From Adiantum capillus-veneris (taxonomy: Eukaryota > Streptophyta > Polypodiopsida > Polypodiales > Pteridaceae), in contig CM043971.1 of the NCBI GenBank assembly GCA_014529385.2, forward strand, positions 85,944,840 through 86,008,839: DNA of 64,000 nt, read 5' to 3'. This document shows positions 21,166-33,036 of this stretch, piece by piece. The notes below the pieces were generated by a model, which did not search any database, had not been told where the DNA came from, and saw nothing but the letters and a program-made list of their open reading frames with translations. Position 1 is the stretch's first letter; each line of letters starts with the position of its first letter. The position numbers and the translations under genes were made by a program.

Positions 21166-21925
21166 GAACAATTTAATGAAATGAATCTTTTTGAAGTTCT
21201 TCAATGAAAAGACTCTTTACAAATTAGAATATTAGAAAAGAATATTGAATCAATACTTCACATCATGGATCAAACTTTTATGGATACTCTTTAATCCTTT
21301 GTTCTCTAAATCTTTTTCAACATGCCAAAAAAAAAGAAAGCAGCATTGGGAAATAGCATTTGAAAGGACATGGTTTCTTTCTTTTCAAGACTTTGAAGGC
21401 TCTCTTGAGGGATATGTCAAACAATTATAATTGAACGACCTTCATCCATATGGATATTAAGGCCTTACGTAGGTCAATAATAAGACAACTAAATGAAATA
21501 AATGTCAGTGAAGTTCATAAATGAAAGGACTCTTTATAAACCAAAATATTACAAAAATTTTATTGAAACAATACTTCACATCATGGGATCAAACTCCTAT
21601 GAGTACACTCTTTTATCCTTTGTTCTCTAAATCTTTTTTAGCATGCTAAAAGAATGAATGAAACTTTGGGAAATAGCATTTGAAAGGACACTATTGCTTT
21701 CTCTTCAAGACTTTTAAGGCTCTCTCGAGGGACGCATGTCTAACAATCAGAATTGGGGTATCTGCACCCATTTGGGTATTAAGGGCTTTGTGACAAAAAG
21801 TCCTTGGGAGAACAAAACATTAGGGAGTGCATTCATAGAAGTTTGATCCCATCATGTGAGGTATTGCAGTATTTTAATTTGTGAAAGAATGGACCTCCTA
21901 AAAGTCCATTTCATTAAATTGTTTT
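21166..21925. repeat. ~760-bp inverted-repeat element with an internal direct copy
   Basis: AACAATTTAATGAAATG near 21168 recurs inverted near 21906-21922, and inward from there the arms match for over 100 bp (landmark CTTCACATCATGGATCAAAC near 21260; inverted TTTGATCCCATCATGTGAGG near 21840). A direct copy of the left arm and its continuation (GGGAAATAGCATTTGAAAGGA) lies at 21490-21750. No ORF. Resembles a foldback or long-TIR MITE; I could not fix a target duplication. Confidence 0.6.
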
Positions 21926-21970
21926 CTTGCTACTAGTGAAAAGGTTTTTAGGGAAGACAACACTAAAGAC

Positions 21971-21975
21971 TTGAT
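21971..21975. repeat. Copia-1 target-site duplication, left copy
   Basis: TTGAT immediately before the LTR; identical TTGAT at 27553-27557 immediately after the other LTR. Five bases is the normal copia duplication. Confidence 0.93.
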
Positions 21976-22210
21976 TGTAGAGTGCGCAGGTGATGGAGAA
22001 GGTAGGAAAGAAGACTACGCACACACACCAACACACATCGAGGCACACACACACACACAATCGTTACCCTGCAGCAGCCATTCTACGAGCTACTCTTCTC
22101 TTCTTTTTCTCTTTGAACTATTATCCAAAGTATATTTACAACATAGTATAGTCAGTGTCCGGCCGCCCATAGCACAATGGACACATTCTTTAACATCATA
22201 TTCTTTAACA
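21976..22210 (-). repeat. Copia-1 3' LTR
   Basis: TGTAGAGTGC ... TCTTTAACA on the plus strand, ends TG/CA. Contains a CA-rich stretch (22018-22060). On the element strand it is preceded by the polypurine tract GAGGGGGAG at 22211-22219. Confidence 0.95.
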
Positions 22211-22219
22211 CTCCCCCTC
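22211..22219 (-). promoter_or_regulatory. Copia-1 polypurine tract
   Basis: Element strand GAGGGGGAG directly abuts the TG of the 3' LTR; it primes plus-strand DNA synthesis. Confidence 0.88.
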
Positions 22220-25200
22220 AAGCTCAGAGTGAGCTTGCATATGATGGATTCCCAATGCTTCACGAAAGTAGTAAAACTTCTCCTTTCCAAGAGCTTTTGT
22301 GAATATATCCGCAACTTGATCATTTGTCTTCACATACACCAAATCAATCTCATTTGCCAAAAATTTTTCTCTAATGAAGTGATAATGTACTTCAATGTGT
22401 TTAGTGCGAGCATGGTAGAGTGGATTCTTTGCCAACATGATGCTGCTAATATTGTCACAATATATAATGACACTGTCAAGATAGTCAAAACCAAATTCTA
22501 CCATAAGTACTCTCAACCATGACTCTTCACATGCTGCCAAAGCTGCTCCACGATATTCAGCTTCTGTACTTGATAATGCTACAGTTGATTGCTTCTTGCT
22601 ACTCCAACGTATCATACCATTGCCAATGGAAAATGCATAACCACTTGTAGATATTCTATCCATAAAATCTCCTGCCCAATCTGCATCTGTGTAACCATAA
22701 AGACAAAGATTCCCATTCTTTTCATAAAACATTCCATAACTGACAGTGGCTTTCACATATCTCATAATCCGTCTCACTGCATCAAGATGACTTTTACATG
22801 GCTTTTGCATGAATTGACTCACAACACCCACTGCATAACTCAAATCTGGTCTTGTTATTGTCAAGTAAATAAGGCTTCCAACCATCTTGCGGTACATAGT
22901 GACATCCTCAATGTAATGTCCATCATCAAACAACTTCACATTTTGATCAAGAGGTGTATCAACCGGTTTGCACGCTGTCATTCCATACTTCTCAAGCATA
23001 TCCAACGCGTATTGTCTTTGTATCATCCAAATTCCTGATAAAGTATTGACAATTTCAATTCCCATGAAATATCTCAACTCACCAAGGTCCTTCATGTTGA
23101 ATTCTCTCAACAAACTCTTCTTGACATGCCAAATTTGCTCATCATGACTTCCAGTGAGAATCAAGTCATCAACATAGATAACAATAACGACGATCTCTCC
23201 ATCAACATGCTTCAAAAACAATGAGTGATCAGCAGTAGACTGTTTAAATCCAATCTTCTTCAAGAATCTGGTTATGTTTTCACACCAAGCTCTAAATGCT
23301 TGCTTCAAACCATACAATGCTTTCTTCAACTTACACACATAATATGGAAACTCTGAATGTTGATAACCCTCTGGCTGTATCATATAAACTTCTTCTTCCA
23401 AGTCACCATTCAAGAATGCATTATCCACATCCATTTTCCGTAACTTCCAACCAAACATACTTGCCATTGCTATCACCAATCTGACTGTTGTCATCTTTGC
23501 AACTGGACTAAATGTCTCATCATAATCAAGACCTTTTGTTTGTGCATAACTTTAGCAACAAGCCTCGCTTTGTATCTTTCCACACTACCATCTGACTTGC
23601 ACTTGACTTTGTATACCCATTTTGAACCAATTGCTTTCTTTCCACTTGGCAAGTGAACCAAATTCCAAGTGTCATTCTTCACAAGAGCATCCATCTCATC
23701 ATCCATAGCAGACTCCCATTCTGATTTTCCAATTGCCTCTTGAAAACATGTAGGCTCTTTATGTTGCACACGTGAAACCATGTATGCATAATGTGTACAC
23801 ATGTAATCGTTGTATGTCAATCTATCAAGTGGATAACGCACCCTCTCTGATCTTCTCAACTGTTTTGCACTCTTCTCTTCAACTCTTGCATATGGGGGTA
23901 CACATTTCTCAATATGCTTACTGCCAGGTGTCCTCAAATGTGGTAAACCATGCTCTTCATCGAGGCTTTCATCTCCAGAACTCTCTTCAACCACTTTCTT
24001 CTTGCCTTTCTCGTCTTGCTTCTTATCTCGTAAATGACCACTTCATGGGTTGACACTTCCTATACTCTCCTCTGCCATATGTGGTCCTAAAATAGTTCTT
24101 GTTGATGGTCCTGGCTTATCAACAACATGACGCACATTCTCTTGCTCTTCATACTCATCTTCTATCATCACTGGCTTTGGTTTATACCATGGTTCATGCT
24201 CACAAAATCTGACATCTCTACTGACATAAACTTGTCTTGTCATAGCATCATAGCACTTGTAACCTTTCTTTTCAACTGGGTAGCCCAAGAATATAAACTT
24301 CACTGCCTTTGGCGCCATCTTCTTTCTTGCTTCATTTGGCACATGAACATAGAAAACACATCCAAAAACTTTCATGTAGAAAACTGTTGGCTTGATCCCA
24401 TAAAGTCTCTCATAAGGTGAAATTTCATGAATGGCAGCTGTTGGTGTTCGATTCATAATGTGTACTGCTGTATGAACTGCTTCATCCCAATATGTTAATG
24501 GCATATTCATCTCATTCATCATGGCTCTTGCAATCTTTGCTATGACTCTATTCTTTCTCTCAGCAACTCCATTTTGTTGTGGTGTGTATCTGCAAGTAAT
24601 TTGTCTTCTTATGCCTTGTTCACGCAAGTAATCATCAAAACTGTGTGACATGTACTCTCCCCCTCCATCTGTGCGTAGGTATTTAATTTGACAATCATTC
24701 TCTTTCTCAACCATAACTTTGAACTCCAAGAATACTTCAAATGCCTCTGACTTTGCCTTTAGAAAGTAAACCCATGTCATTCTGTTGTAATCATCCGTAA
24801 ATGTGATAAAATATCGACAACCATTTGGTGTAGCATGATCACAAGGTCCCCAAATATATGAATGAACAATTTCCAAAGGACTTTGGCTAATTCTTCCTCT
24901 CTTTGGAAATGGTAAACGAGATTGATTTCCAAATTGACAAGCTTCACAAACATGATCAAAATTCAATTTGCCAAACTTTGGTAATCCACGTACAATTTGA
25001 TTTGATTGCATATACTTTAGTCTTCTAAAATTGACATGTCCAATCCTCTTATGCCATAACTCTGCCCAATTATCTTGAGTGGCTGATTTGTTTACATACA
25101 TACCACTGTGTAAACATGGATCTCCAACTTCCAATGAGAACAAGTGACCTTTCTTTCTTCCACGTGCCAATATCTTGCCTGGTCTGCCTTTGTGAAACTC

Positions 25201-25956
25201 CTCTATGAAGCAGCCATAACAATTAAAATGGACTTGCAACCCTTGATCTGTCATTTGTCGAACTGATGCTAAATTCTTTGTGATTGAAGGCACATATAGA
25301 ACATCTCCCAATGTGTTGTATGTCCCGTCTTTTTCTAGCAATGGAACTGAACCAACATGTGTAATCCGATGCATAGTATCATCACCTGTAGCGACAAAAT
25401 CATCCTCTTCTAACTTCTCTTTTCTATCAAACCATTCACCATGATATGTCATATGATTTGTGGCACCACTATCTAAATACCAATCATCTGTATGATGTGG
25501 CTCCACCATGCTTCCAACAACATGCTCCATAGGAAATAAATGTCCACTCGATCTATTGTCATATATATTTTGATTATGAGGATTGTATCCAGCAAAGTTT
25601 CCTCCATGTCTGCCATAACCTCGGCCTCTTCCACCACGATCACGATTTTGATTTAGCCTTGTGTAACATTCTCTTTCAAAGTGACCATAAATGCCACATC
25701 TGGTACAATATCCATCTCTTTGAGGATGTACAAATTGTCCACCTCCACGTCCACGAGTTCGGGCTCTCCCCCTGCCTCTTTGGCTATAATCATTGTAACT
25801 TTGACTTTGTTGATTTTTCCATTGACCTCTTCCAGCATTGTTTCCACGACCATAGTTTCCTCTTCCACCTCTATTGTTTCCACGACCTCTAGAGTAAAAA
25901 ACCTGATCTCTGGAATTGTTATTTGATGTAGAAGGACCTGACTTGCCTAACTTCAC
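22211..25956 (-). pseudogene. Copia-1 pol: protease, integrase, RT, RNase H
   Basis: In order: knuckle CTRCGIYGHFEREC, protease WYLDSGATNHMT, GAG_pre-integrase, integrase HHCC (ending CEACQFGNQ) and rve core with TFTDDYNR, LRTDGGGEYMS and TPQQNGVAERKNR, then RVT_2 reverse transcriptase with VIYVDDLILTG and RNase H with TDADWAGD, STEAEYRG, ARTKHIEVHYHF. Breaks: in-frame TGA at 24043-24045 (after SVNP) and a single-base frameshift near 23550 (LVAK / YAQTKGLDYDETFSPV). All catalytic residues I can identify are intact. Terminates ...ELEGEC next to the PPT. Confidence 0.95.
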
Positions 25957-26510
25957 CTCTTCTTACAAACAAAGGTTTACTAACTCTTCAAAATCAGGCA
26001 TGTGTCCTCGAACAGATATAGATGTATCCAATGACTTGTATTCCGGTCCCAAACCATTCAATGTCACTGAAACTAAGTCATCATCTGGAACTTCAACATT
26101 AATGCTCGCAAGATCTTCCTGTATTTGCTTTATCCGTGGTTCTGTATTGGAGCTGTTCATTCTTGCTAGTATCTCCCATGCTTCCTTTGGAGATTGAGCC
26201 TTCTTCACATGTGGTATAAAGAAGTCACTAATGCATAGTGAAATCCAATGCATCACTTTTCTTGAATTCTCGATCCACTTCTTGTAAGCTTCTACTCCTG
26301 CTTGCCATGTTTTATGTGCTTCAACATTCTCTCTATTTGGTTCCAAACCAACTTCGGGACACTCTTGTTCACCTGTAATATAATCCCATAAACCTTTGCC
26401 CATGATAAAGTTCTCCATCCTGTAAGACCATATGCTGTAGTTCTCTCCAAAATTTCGGCAGAGTTTTGTTTGTATTTGGACAATATCTCAAGTGACAATC
26501 TCAACCAAAG
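25957..26510 (-). pseudogene. Copia-1 gag (UBN2)
   Basis: UBN2-type gag: NYSIWSYRMENFIMGKGLWDYI (read across two frames near 26400-26460), AQSPKEAWEILARM, PDDDLVSVTLNGLGPEYKSL. A stretch between RIKQIQ and EDLASINVEVPDD is shorter than usual, suggesting an internal deletion. It continues in frame to pol, interrupted by TAA at 25963-25965. Confidence 0.85.
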
Positions 26511-27317
26511 TGCTCATAAACACTGACAGAAAATCTCTCACTGCCAAGGGAAAATCCACTGACTCACTTTGCCACAGACTAACTCAATACTATGCATAAA
26601 TACTCTAAAACAATGTCCACATGGACCTGTATGCAAATGCAATCCATACGCTGTCCTGTACCACATATCCATACATCCACCTTCTTTCCATAGTCGTAAA
26701 CGACATATGAGGTCTTTCGCGGGGCCAGTCGAGGGTTCGCTCCAGTACCTAATCCACCTTGCCAAGGTACCAAAGCTCCCAAGGCAAGGCTTCAAAAAAC
26801 CTCACTCGACCCTCACAAAGGCTGTAGTTTTCCAAAATACATTGACCGCATATCCATACATAACCACAAAGTACTCAATCTGACAATATAACCGCTTCAA
26901 CTTCTTCCCAAAACCTTTCTTACATAGGCGGTTTTCCATAACGGACCCACAACAACCAAACATAATCTTCGATAACACAATATCATGACGCAAAAGCTCT
27001 ATGTCGCTCTCCAAAACCTGTGTAAATGCTGAATTCTTCACTTGTAACGTGTAAATCTACTGCCGAGTGCAAAACTGGAAATCTCCTATGCTTGTGTGAG
27101 CTGGCTGTTTGCTGCAAAAAATTGCAGATTTTGGAAAATCTGAGTATGCCAATGCGTCCAAAATGCCCAAAAACATATAGATAGACTCCTGGATCACTGT
27201 ATTCCAAGTTCGAGTGAGAGAGTTATGACCAAAAAACCTCTCTTTTTTGTTGTTTTCCAGAGCTGCGGAAACCTGTGTATTGACTGTAGCTCCTTAAACT
27301 GAGCTTTGATACCACTT
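26511..27317 (-). promoter_or_regulatory. Copia-1 leader and PBS
   Basis: PBS TGGTATCAAAGCTC on the element strand at 27302-27315, 2-3 bases from the 5' LTR, an iMet-tRNA type with one change from TGGTATCAGAGC. The ~800 bp between PBS and gag is long for copia and shows no coding motif. Confidence 0.75.
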
Positions 27318-27552
27318 TGTAGAGTGCGCAGGTGATGGAGAAGGTAGGAAAGAAGACTACGCACACACACCAACACACATCGAGGCACACACACACACAC
27401 AATCGTTACCCTGCAGCAGCCATTCTACGAGCTGCTCTTCTCTTCTTTTTCTCTTTGAACTATTATCCAAAGTATATTTACAACATAGTATAGTCAGTTT
27501 CCGGCCTACCATAGCACAACGGACACATTCTTTAACATCATATTCTTTAACA
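27318..27552 (-). repeat. Copia-1 5' LTR
   Basis: 235 bp, same length as 21976-22210 and differing at about five positions, most clustered around 27497-27520. Flanked outside by TTGAT. Confidence 0.95.
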
Positions 27553-27557
27553 TTGAT

Positions 27558-28431
27558 ATCCTAGTAGTAGGCAGGATAGGATTCTATTGCTAGACATCTA
27601 GAGCAAGGTGATATAGGAATTCTTATCCCTAGTACTCATACAGAAGCCCAATGTACCAAGTTTGTGTGGTGACAATCTCGGAGCAAGTCCACGATTGGGC
27701 TATTATGACAAAGGCTATGTTAGACAATGCAAAACTACGCTTGCAAGGTGGCCACTGGAAAGGGTTGGAAATGCATGTTAGACAAAGGCTATGTTAGACA
27801 ATGCAAAACTACGCTTGCAAGGTGGCCACTAGAAAGGGTTGGAAATGCATGACAATATGCTTGCTTTGTGGTGGGCTAACCATTGGTCCCCTTGGCTATG
27901 TAAGTCAAGAAGCGTCATTCTAAACACATTTTAGAAGGAGGTGGCCAAAAAGATTAATAACAAAGGACTACGCCTACTAGGCCAATTCTGGGACAGAAGC
28001 AATAGAAACTGGAAAGGAACATACCAACTAGCCTTATAGTTCTACCTCAATGTAATGGAAAGATTGTTGGCCAATAGAGTTTTAGAAAGACTTGCCAATT
28101 GTTGGTTGCTAGACTGCAATTCTAGTTTTGAGTGGAAGGCATGGAGGTGGCCTATGAACATGCATTTCTAAAATTGTATACTAAGGCCGCATACAACACC
28201 CTCATGGTCTCACCAGATTGGTTTTGTCCCTTGAACAAACAGTGGGGTAAGAAATGGTCAGAATCAAGTTCGATGTCAATTGTGAAGAACATACAGCACC
28301 CTCAATGGCCACTATGGATGAAGGTTTTTCTATGGAAGGTCTTGTGGGGAGCCTTACCTACTGGTGAGCAGATCCTAACCAGAGTTATTGGTCTAGATAG
28401 GTGCTCATAGTGCAGAATGGCTAGGTGGTAT
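27558..28431 (+). pseudogene. LINE-C ORF2 segment (RT tail to zf-RVT)
   Basis: Translates, with frame changes, to GGHWKGLEMHDNMLALWWANHWSPWLC, GLRLLGQFWDRSNRNWKG and PLNKQWGKKWSES...VFLWKVLWGALPTGEQILTRVIGLDRCS (28220-28410), collinear with 50660-51330 of LINE-D. It carries a 74-bp tandem duplication at 27707-27854. Interrupted at 28431 by the Gypsy-2 LTR. Confidence 0.8.
27707..27854. repeat. 74-bp tandem duplication in LINE-C
   Basis: Two head-to-tail copies (27707-27780, 27781-27854), starting GACAAAGGCTATGTTAGACA, almost identical. LINE-D has one copy of the homologous segment, so the duplication is private to this copy. Confidence 0.9.
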
Positions 28432-28916
28432 TGGAATTGGAGCTGATCTCTTGAGATAGCTAATTCTGGTGTTTGAAGATTTTGGCTACAAATGATGTTC
28501 TAGTTTAGACAGTCGACTGGACAGAGAATCAGGAACTGAACTGGAATTTATCTCTACTGGAATGAGAATCAGACTATGTACTGAGAATAATATTCAGATT
28601 CAGAGTACTGGACACAGAATAAGTATGACTGGAATATCTGTCGTGATTGGGATTACAGATAAAAGATTACAGTGAGTATGATATGATTTATAGAGAGAAT
28701 ACAGCTGACAACTGCCAAAAATTGACAACTCAAGTACAAATGCCGCCGAAATGCTAACCCAAATGCCAACCAAATGCTAACCCGATTACAATGTAATGGG
28801 CCCTATTTATACACCTTGGGTTTACCATAGTAATTACCGTAGTAATTACTAACTAATTCTCTGTCCGTCTCATAAGAGAACGTTCCCACTTAGTGAAGCT
28901 GTCTCAGCCATCTACA
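28432..28916 (-). repeat. Gypsy-2 3' LTR
   Basis: TGGAATTGGAGC ... CAGCCATCTACA; element strand starts TGTAGATGG. Contains TATAAATA on the element strand (near 28804-28811). Differs from the other LTR by roughly 20 substitutions and several indels, including a 12-13 bp tandem AAATGCTAACCC unit. Confidence 0.92.
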
Positions 28917-29953
28917 TCCTTCCCTCCTTTCTTGAATTTTGGCAAGATTCCAAAATTTCTAAAAAACTCCCCTGTCTGATTATGATTTGAGACTGAAAAA
29001 TCCACCATCTGGTTCTGATGTTGGGGATTGGACTTGACCAATGATAGAGTGGCCATACAAAGATTGTGAGAGGCAGCTGAAAAGGCCAAGGTAGAGCTCT
29101 CATCATCTACACAAACTGATATCAACCTTCCAGCTGAGGAAGAAAAGTCGCCACTGAATTCTGAGATGCAACTACCCAATATCCTCCCATTGAACCATCT
29201 TCCGTTTGCCCTTTGACCTGGATGGCGTCTAAAAGTCCCAGTACCACCATTCTCCTTTTGAATCAATCGGTAAATAGCCTCCTGCTCAAGCTGATCCCGC
29301 CTTTCTGTGGTCATCTCTACTTCATAAGGCGTGAGGGAATAATAGGTTTTGGTGTCAGGATCATAGAGTGTGCGTCTGCCTTTGGTGATTCTGGTTCTGG
29401 CCAACTTGTGACAATGCGAAGCAGTATGGATCCATCCTTCTGGAAGAGGCTGATTAGTTTTGACCCGAGCTTCGAAAAGAATCTCAGCCATCTCCCTATA
29501 CTGTGGTGCTAGGCCCGCCTTAGCTACAATATCCTTCTTAGGCAATTTAGAGGATTCAACAGTAAGTTGCAGCAGCTGATTAGTGATCCTGGTCAGACCC
29601 CTGATCTGAATCTTCCATTGACCCATACATATCCGGATCCTGTGCATCTCCTCTTTCAGTGCATGAATATCATTGAGTTGGAGAGCATCATTGAATAGAG
29701 TTTGCCAAGTTTTCCATTTCACAATCGATCGCTCATACCAATCCTGGAGCTCATCACTCTTGAAGTAGGTAAGGCAATCAACTGGTTCTGGATGTTGAGG
29801 ATAAAGTGCTGGAAAAAATCTTGGCAGCTCCGTCTCTCTTGCTGGAAAGGCATACAAGAGAACTGGAGAATCAGACACGAATTCTAAAAAATTGAGAACA
29901 GCCTGGTTCTCTTCCTGCATCATCTTTCTGGTGATTCTCACTAGCTGAAACAA
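28904..29953 (-). CDS. Gypsy-2 extra ORF, C-terminal part (unknown function)
   Basis: A 349-codon open frame, sense to the element, ending inside the 3' LTR after crossing the PPT. It has no motif I recognise. Visible: helical, charged N-terminal half (NFLEFVSDSPVLLYAFPARE, HPEPVDCLTYFKSDELQDWYER, NDIHALKEEMHRIRICMG), a basic stretch (CHKLARTRITKGRRTLYDPDT) and a C-terminal Ser-rich part. No signal peptide or hydrophobic membrane segment, so not an obvious envelope protein. It lies about 3 kb downstream of integrase. An open frame of this length in a decaying element suggests it was under selection until recently. Confidence 0.6.
   Translation of the reverse strand: MFQLVRITRKMMQEENQAVLNFLEFVSDSPVLLYAFPARETELPRFFPALYPQHPEPVDCLTYFKSDELQDWYERSIVKWKTWQTLFNDALQLNDIHALKEEMHRIRICMGQWKIQIRGLTRITNQLLQLTVESSKLPKKDIVAKAGLAPQYREMAEILFEARVKTNQPLPEGWIHTASHCHKLARTRITKGRRTLYDPDTKTYYSLTPYEVEMTTERRDQLEQEAIYRLIQKENGGTGTFRRHPGQRANGRWFNGRILGSCISEFSGDFSSSAGRLISVCVDDESSTLAFSAASHNLCMATLSLVKSNPQHQNQMVDFSVSNHNQTGEFFRNFGILPKFKKGGKDVDG
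28917..28933 (-). promoter_or_regulatory. Gypsy-2 polypurine tract
   Basis: Element strand AAGAAAGGAGGGAAGGA, 17 uninterrupted purines touching the TG of the 3' LTR. It overlaps the end of the extra coding region. Confidence 0.93.
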
Positions 29954-30449
29954 TTTGCGGAGAGTAGTTGCCTATTCTCCGATCGACATTCTAGTCTAAG
30001 ATCCTTTACTAGTGGTTGTCTGATCCTCAAGAATGGCCCTTACTCTCTGATCCAAGACTCCTCTTGCAATTTGCATCTGCACCAAACCTTCTTTAACTGT
30101 TCCCAAACATCCTTCATACATTTGTAAGTTAGTTTGTTTCCCAACAGAAGTTATAATTCAAGGGCTAGAGAGCAACAATCTGCAGTAGACTGTCTTTGCA
30201 AATGTGGGTTGTTCACTCTCTCTTCAACATTGATTATCCATTCAGGAACCCTTTCCAGTAGCTAGACCGTGTTGGGATGCACAAGTAAACAGCAAGCTTC
30301 GTGATCATGAAAAGCCACTGATTTCCAATGCTCCACCATTTCCCTAGCCCCGACATACAGCCTCTAAAACCATTCCAGATCAGACAGGAGATCATCATCC
30401 TCCAGATATTGTCTGGTTAAGGAAGCCTGCTGATGTCTCAATTGCATGT

Positions 30450-33036
30450 TCAGGGTAATAAGCTGCAAGGAATGCTGTTGATCAGCCACTGGTCCCTCAT
30501 CTCTAACTTTGATTTTTCCCTTAGACTCCCTACTGAGTTGGGACTGATTTGTTGGTTGATTCCCAGTGTGACTGGGATGTTGTTCTTATGACTTTTGATT
30601 ACTCGACTGCTGCCCTTCATTCTGGCCTTCCTATTGGCCCTCATTCTGGCCTGGCTGGTCTGGCTGTGAGATTGACCTTCTTCAGTTGGCCCTGTACCAC
30701 CAGTACGAGGTCCTGGAGGTGGAGATGGTGGTGGGGCATCATCATCATCATTAGTATGCCCTTCTTCTTGGTCATCCTCCTCCTTATCAACTCCTTTGTC
30801 CTTATCTTCTTCTTCCTTATCTGCTTCCTCCTTATCTTTGTCTACTTCATTCAGGGAATTCTGCTGCTCAATATAATCCAATATTTCTTGATTGATCAAA
30901 GCATCATATACTCAGTCACTTTGTCCTGCAAATCACTCTGCATACTCTCCATCAAAGACTTCAAATTTTCCAGATCAAAGACAGCATTGCCTGCTGGATT
31001 TAAAATTTCAGCGAGGTTGTTATAAATGTATCTGTCAGTGAGGGAAGCCTTCAGAGCTGTATGGCGAATAAACAAGGAGTTGAAGTCAACTCTCTTCCTT
31101 TTCAGCATTGTTTCAGCCCGTTCTGCAGCTCTCAGCGCTTAATTCCTTTGTTCCTTCATAATCCGTATCTCAGACTCCGCTTTAGCTAGCTTTTTGTTTA
31201 ATAGCTCAATAACCCTATCTGAATGAGCTTCAAGTAGCCTATGTTGCATATTCTGCTCATCTCGTGCTATCTTGAGCTTCTGAATCTGGTCTTCAACTTC
31301 CTTCAAGTCATCTTTAGCCTTTTTCAGTTCCTCTCTCACCCTGCAGCATCCAACATTTGTTCCATACAATTGACAATAGTATTCCAAGAAGACTAGATGA
31401 GGACTGAACATTTGTCCTTTACTGTAGCTGGGTCAGAATCAGTAGGCTCATATACTATCATTGGAGCCATATAAGGTAAAGTTGCATAATCAGCTTTCTG
31501 TAGAAGAAGATGCCCTTTTAGGGGATGGGTCTGCATCTGCTGCAACCTGTCCTTTTTTACCAGGTGCAAAGTATGTTCAGGTGCAAAGAATAGAGACACC
31601 ACCCAGTAAAGTTGAAGAAGTTGGGCCTTTGCCTTTGTCCACTTGTCCTTTGCCTTTGTCCTCAGCCGACTGCTCTGCTACCTTCTCAGAAATTGCTGCT
31701 TTTGCCTAATCTTTGCCAGAACCAGTAGCGACTGCACTATGTCCTACTGACTGGTTAAGCACAATATTCTGAGCAGGTTGCTTCTTAGTTTGGCTCACTA
31801 TAGACTTTTCAGTATTCACAGTCTTGACCTGAGTCTCTATCTGCTTCAGAAACGCACTGCTCTTCGTCAGTGTAGTCTTTGGCTTCTTCGAACTGCCAGC
31901 CTGTTCTTCAGTGGCTTTCCTTTTCAGACCAGTTGGAGTGGTTTGACTGTCCGTCGCTTCGTCATCCGAGGACAGATCAATATTCTTGGGTTCTAAAACT
32001 GCCTTCTCACTCTAAGCCCTTTTTACCTATCCATGAACCTCTGGAGCAGTGGCCCAATACAAGAATTGCCAAACATACCAAGCTTTAAAAACATTCTGGG
32101 ATTTTAACTTGGTAGTTTGCTGGAGCACATTGTGTGACAGGATTTGACAAAGGTTAATAGAGACCTTTGAATCTAATGTCTTGGCCAACAGCATAGCAAA
32201 GACTTTTTCAGATACATATGTTGGATTAGTTTTAAGGCTTACTGCTTCAGCCACAAACCTGTATGCAGTAGAGGCTTCCTGCTATACTGGAAACCCTTGA
32301 ACATTGGCCTTGTGCTTGCTCTTAGCCGCTTCATCCTCCTTTAGGACTATACTTATCTGCTGTGGGGTCTCCACAGATGGCTTGGGCTCATTGGGCATCC
32401 GGAATGCAAAAGCTATGTTGTCTGGTGTAGCTGACACCTTTTGACCATTCACTATGGCACTTCCATCTTCAGCATCGAAGGAATCAAGAACCTGCTTTAT
32501 GATATTTGCGTCGAAAGCGATTCTTGTGGTTTGCAGAACAACTCATAGATCCCATAGTTGTAGCAAAGCCATTGCTTGGTCGGTGGATACATAACGCTAA
32601 ATCTTACTGTACGAAATGATGGGAAGGCTTGTCTTTGCAACAGTAACTATGGCTTGGGTTTCCTCAAGAGACTCCTGCATCTTGTCTGAGCATTTCCTTC
32701 TACCCATACACTGTGAAGATGACGAAACAGGCAAAGGATAAGAAGCTTACTTGATGCGTCAAAGCCGTACCCAGGTGTCGATGGCAAAGCTAGTCGATAG
32801 TCAACTGTCTCTTCAGAGGACGAGGTCTGCGGCTGTAGCGAAGAAACTTCAGAGCTTGGCGATGGAGAATGAATAACGGGAGGAAATAGTTGCGCGGGGG
32901 ATTTGTGAGGAAAAATGACGACTCTCCTGACTGTTATACGTATTCGCGCCATAAAACCTCCACCACTCACCGCTCCTAGACTTGTGTGCATCGCTGCTGT
33001 TGTGGTAGACATGCATTGGACAAGATTGCTACCCAT
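30450..33036 (-). pseudogene. Gypsy-2 extra coding region, N-terminal and central parts
   Basis: Sense-oriented relics between integrase and the 349-codon frame. 33036-32647: Ser/Pro-rich frame starting MGSNLVQCMSTTTAAM. 32254-32027: VSLKTNPTYVSEKVFAMLLAKT. 31411-30896: a coiled-coil-like block (REELKKAKDDLKEVEDQIQKL) that runs through one in-frame TAA (31139-31141) into ALRAAERAETMLKRKRVDFNSLF. A frameshift leads to a strongly acidic Asp/Glu/Lys block (NSLNEVDKDKEEADKEEED) at 30899-30700 followed by a Pro and basic segment. No enzyme motif. Probably one long third protein originally. Function unknown. Confidence 0.55.

Larger units (their letters stand above)
21976..27552 (-). mobile_element. 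Copia-1: nearly intact Ty1/copia retrotransposon
   Basis: 5,577 bp on the minus strand with two 235-bp LTRs differing at about five positions, perfect TTGAT duplications, PBS and PPT. One gag-pol frame covers gag, knuckle, protease, integrase, RT and RNase H in copia order (integrase before RT), broken only by two in-frame stops and one frameshift. The best-preserved complete element in the window and, by LTR similarity, a recent one. Confidence 0.96.

Noticed and set aside
22589-23038. 149-codon plus-strand frame inside Copia-1
   Set aside because: Antisense of the conserved RT and RNase H frame, no independent motif.
27360-27400. CA-rich stretch as an independent microsatellite
   Set aside because: Present identically in both Copia-1 LTRs, so it is LTR sequence.
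28904-29953. Envelope-like protein in Gypsy-2
   Set aside because: No signal peptide, membrane anchor or furin-like site visible; kept as unknown.
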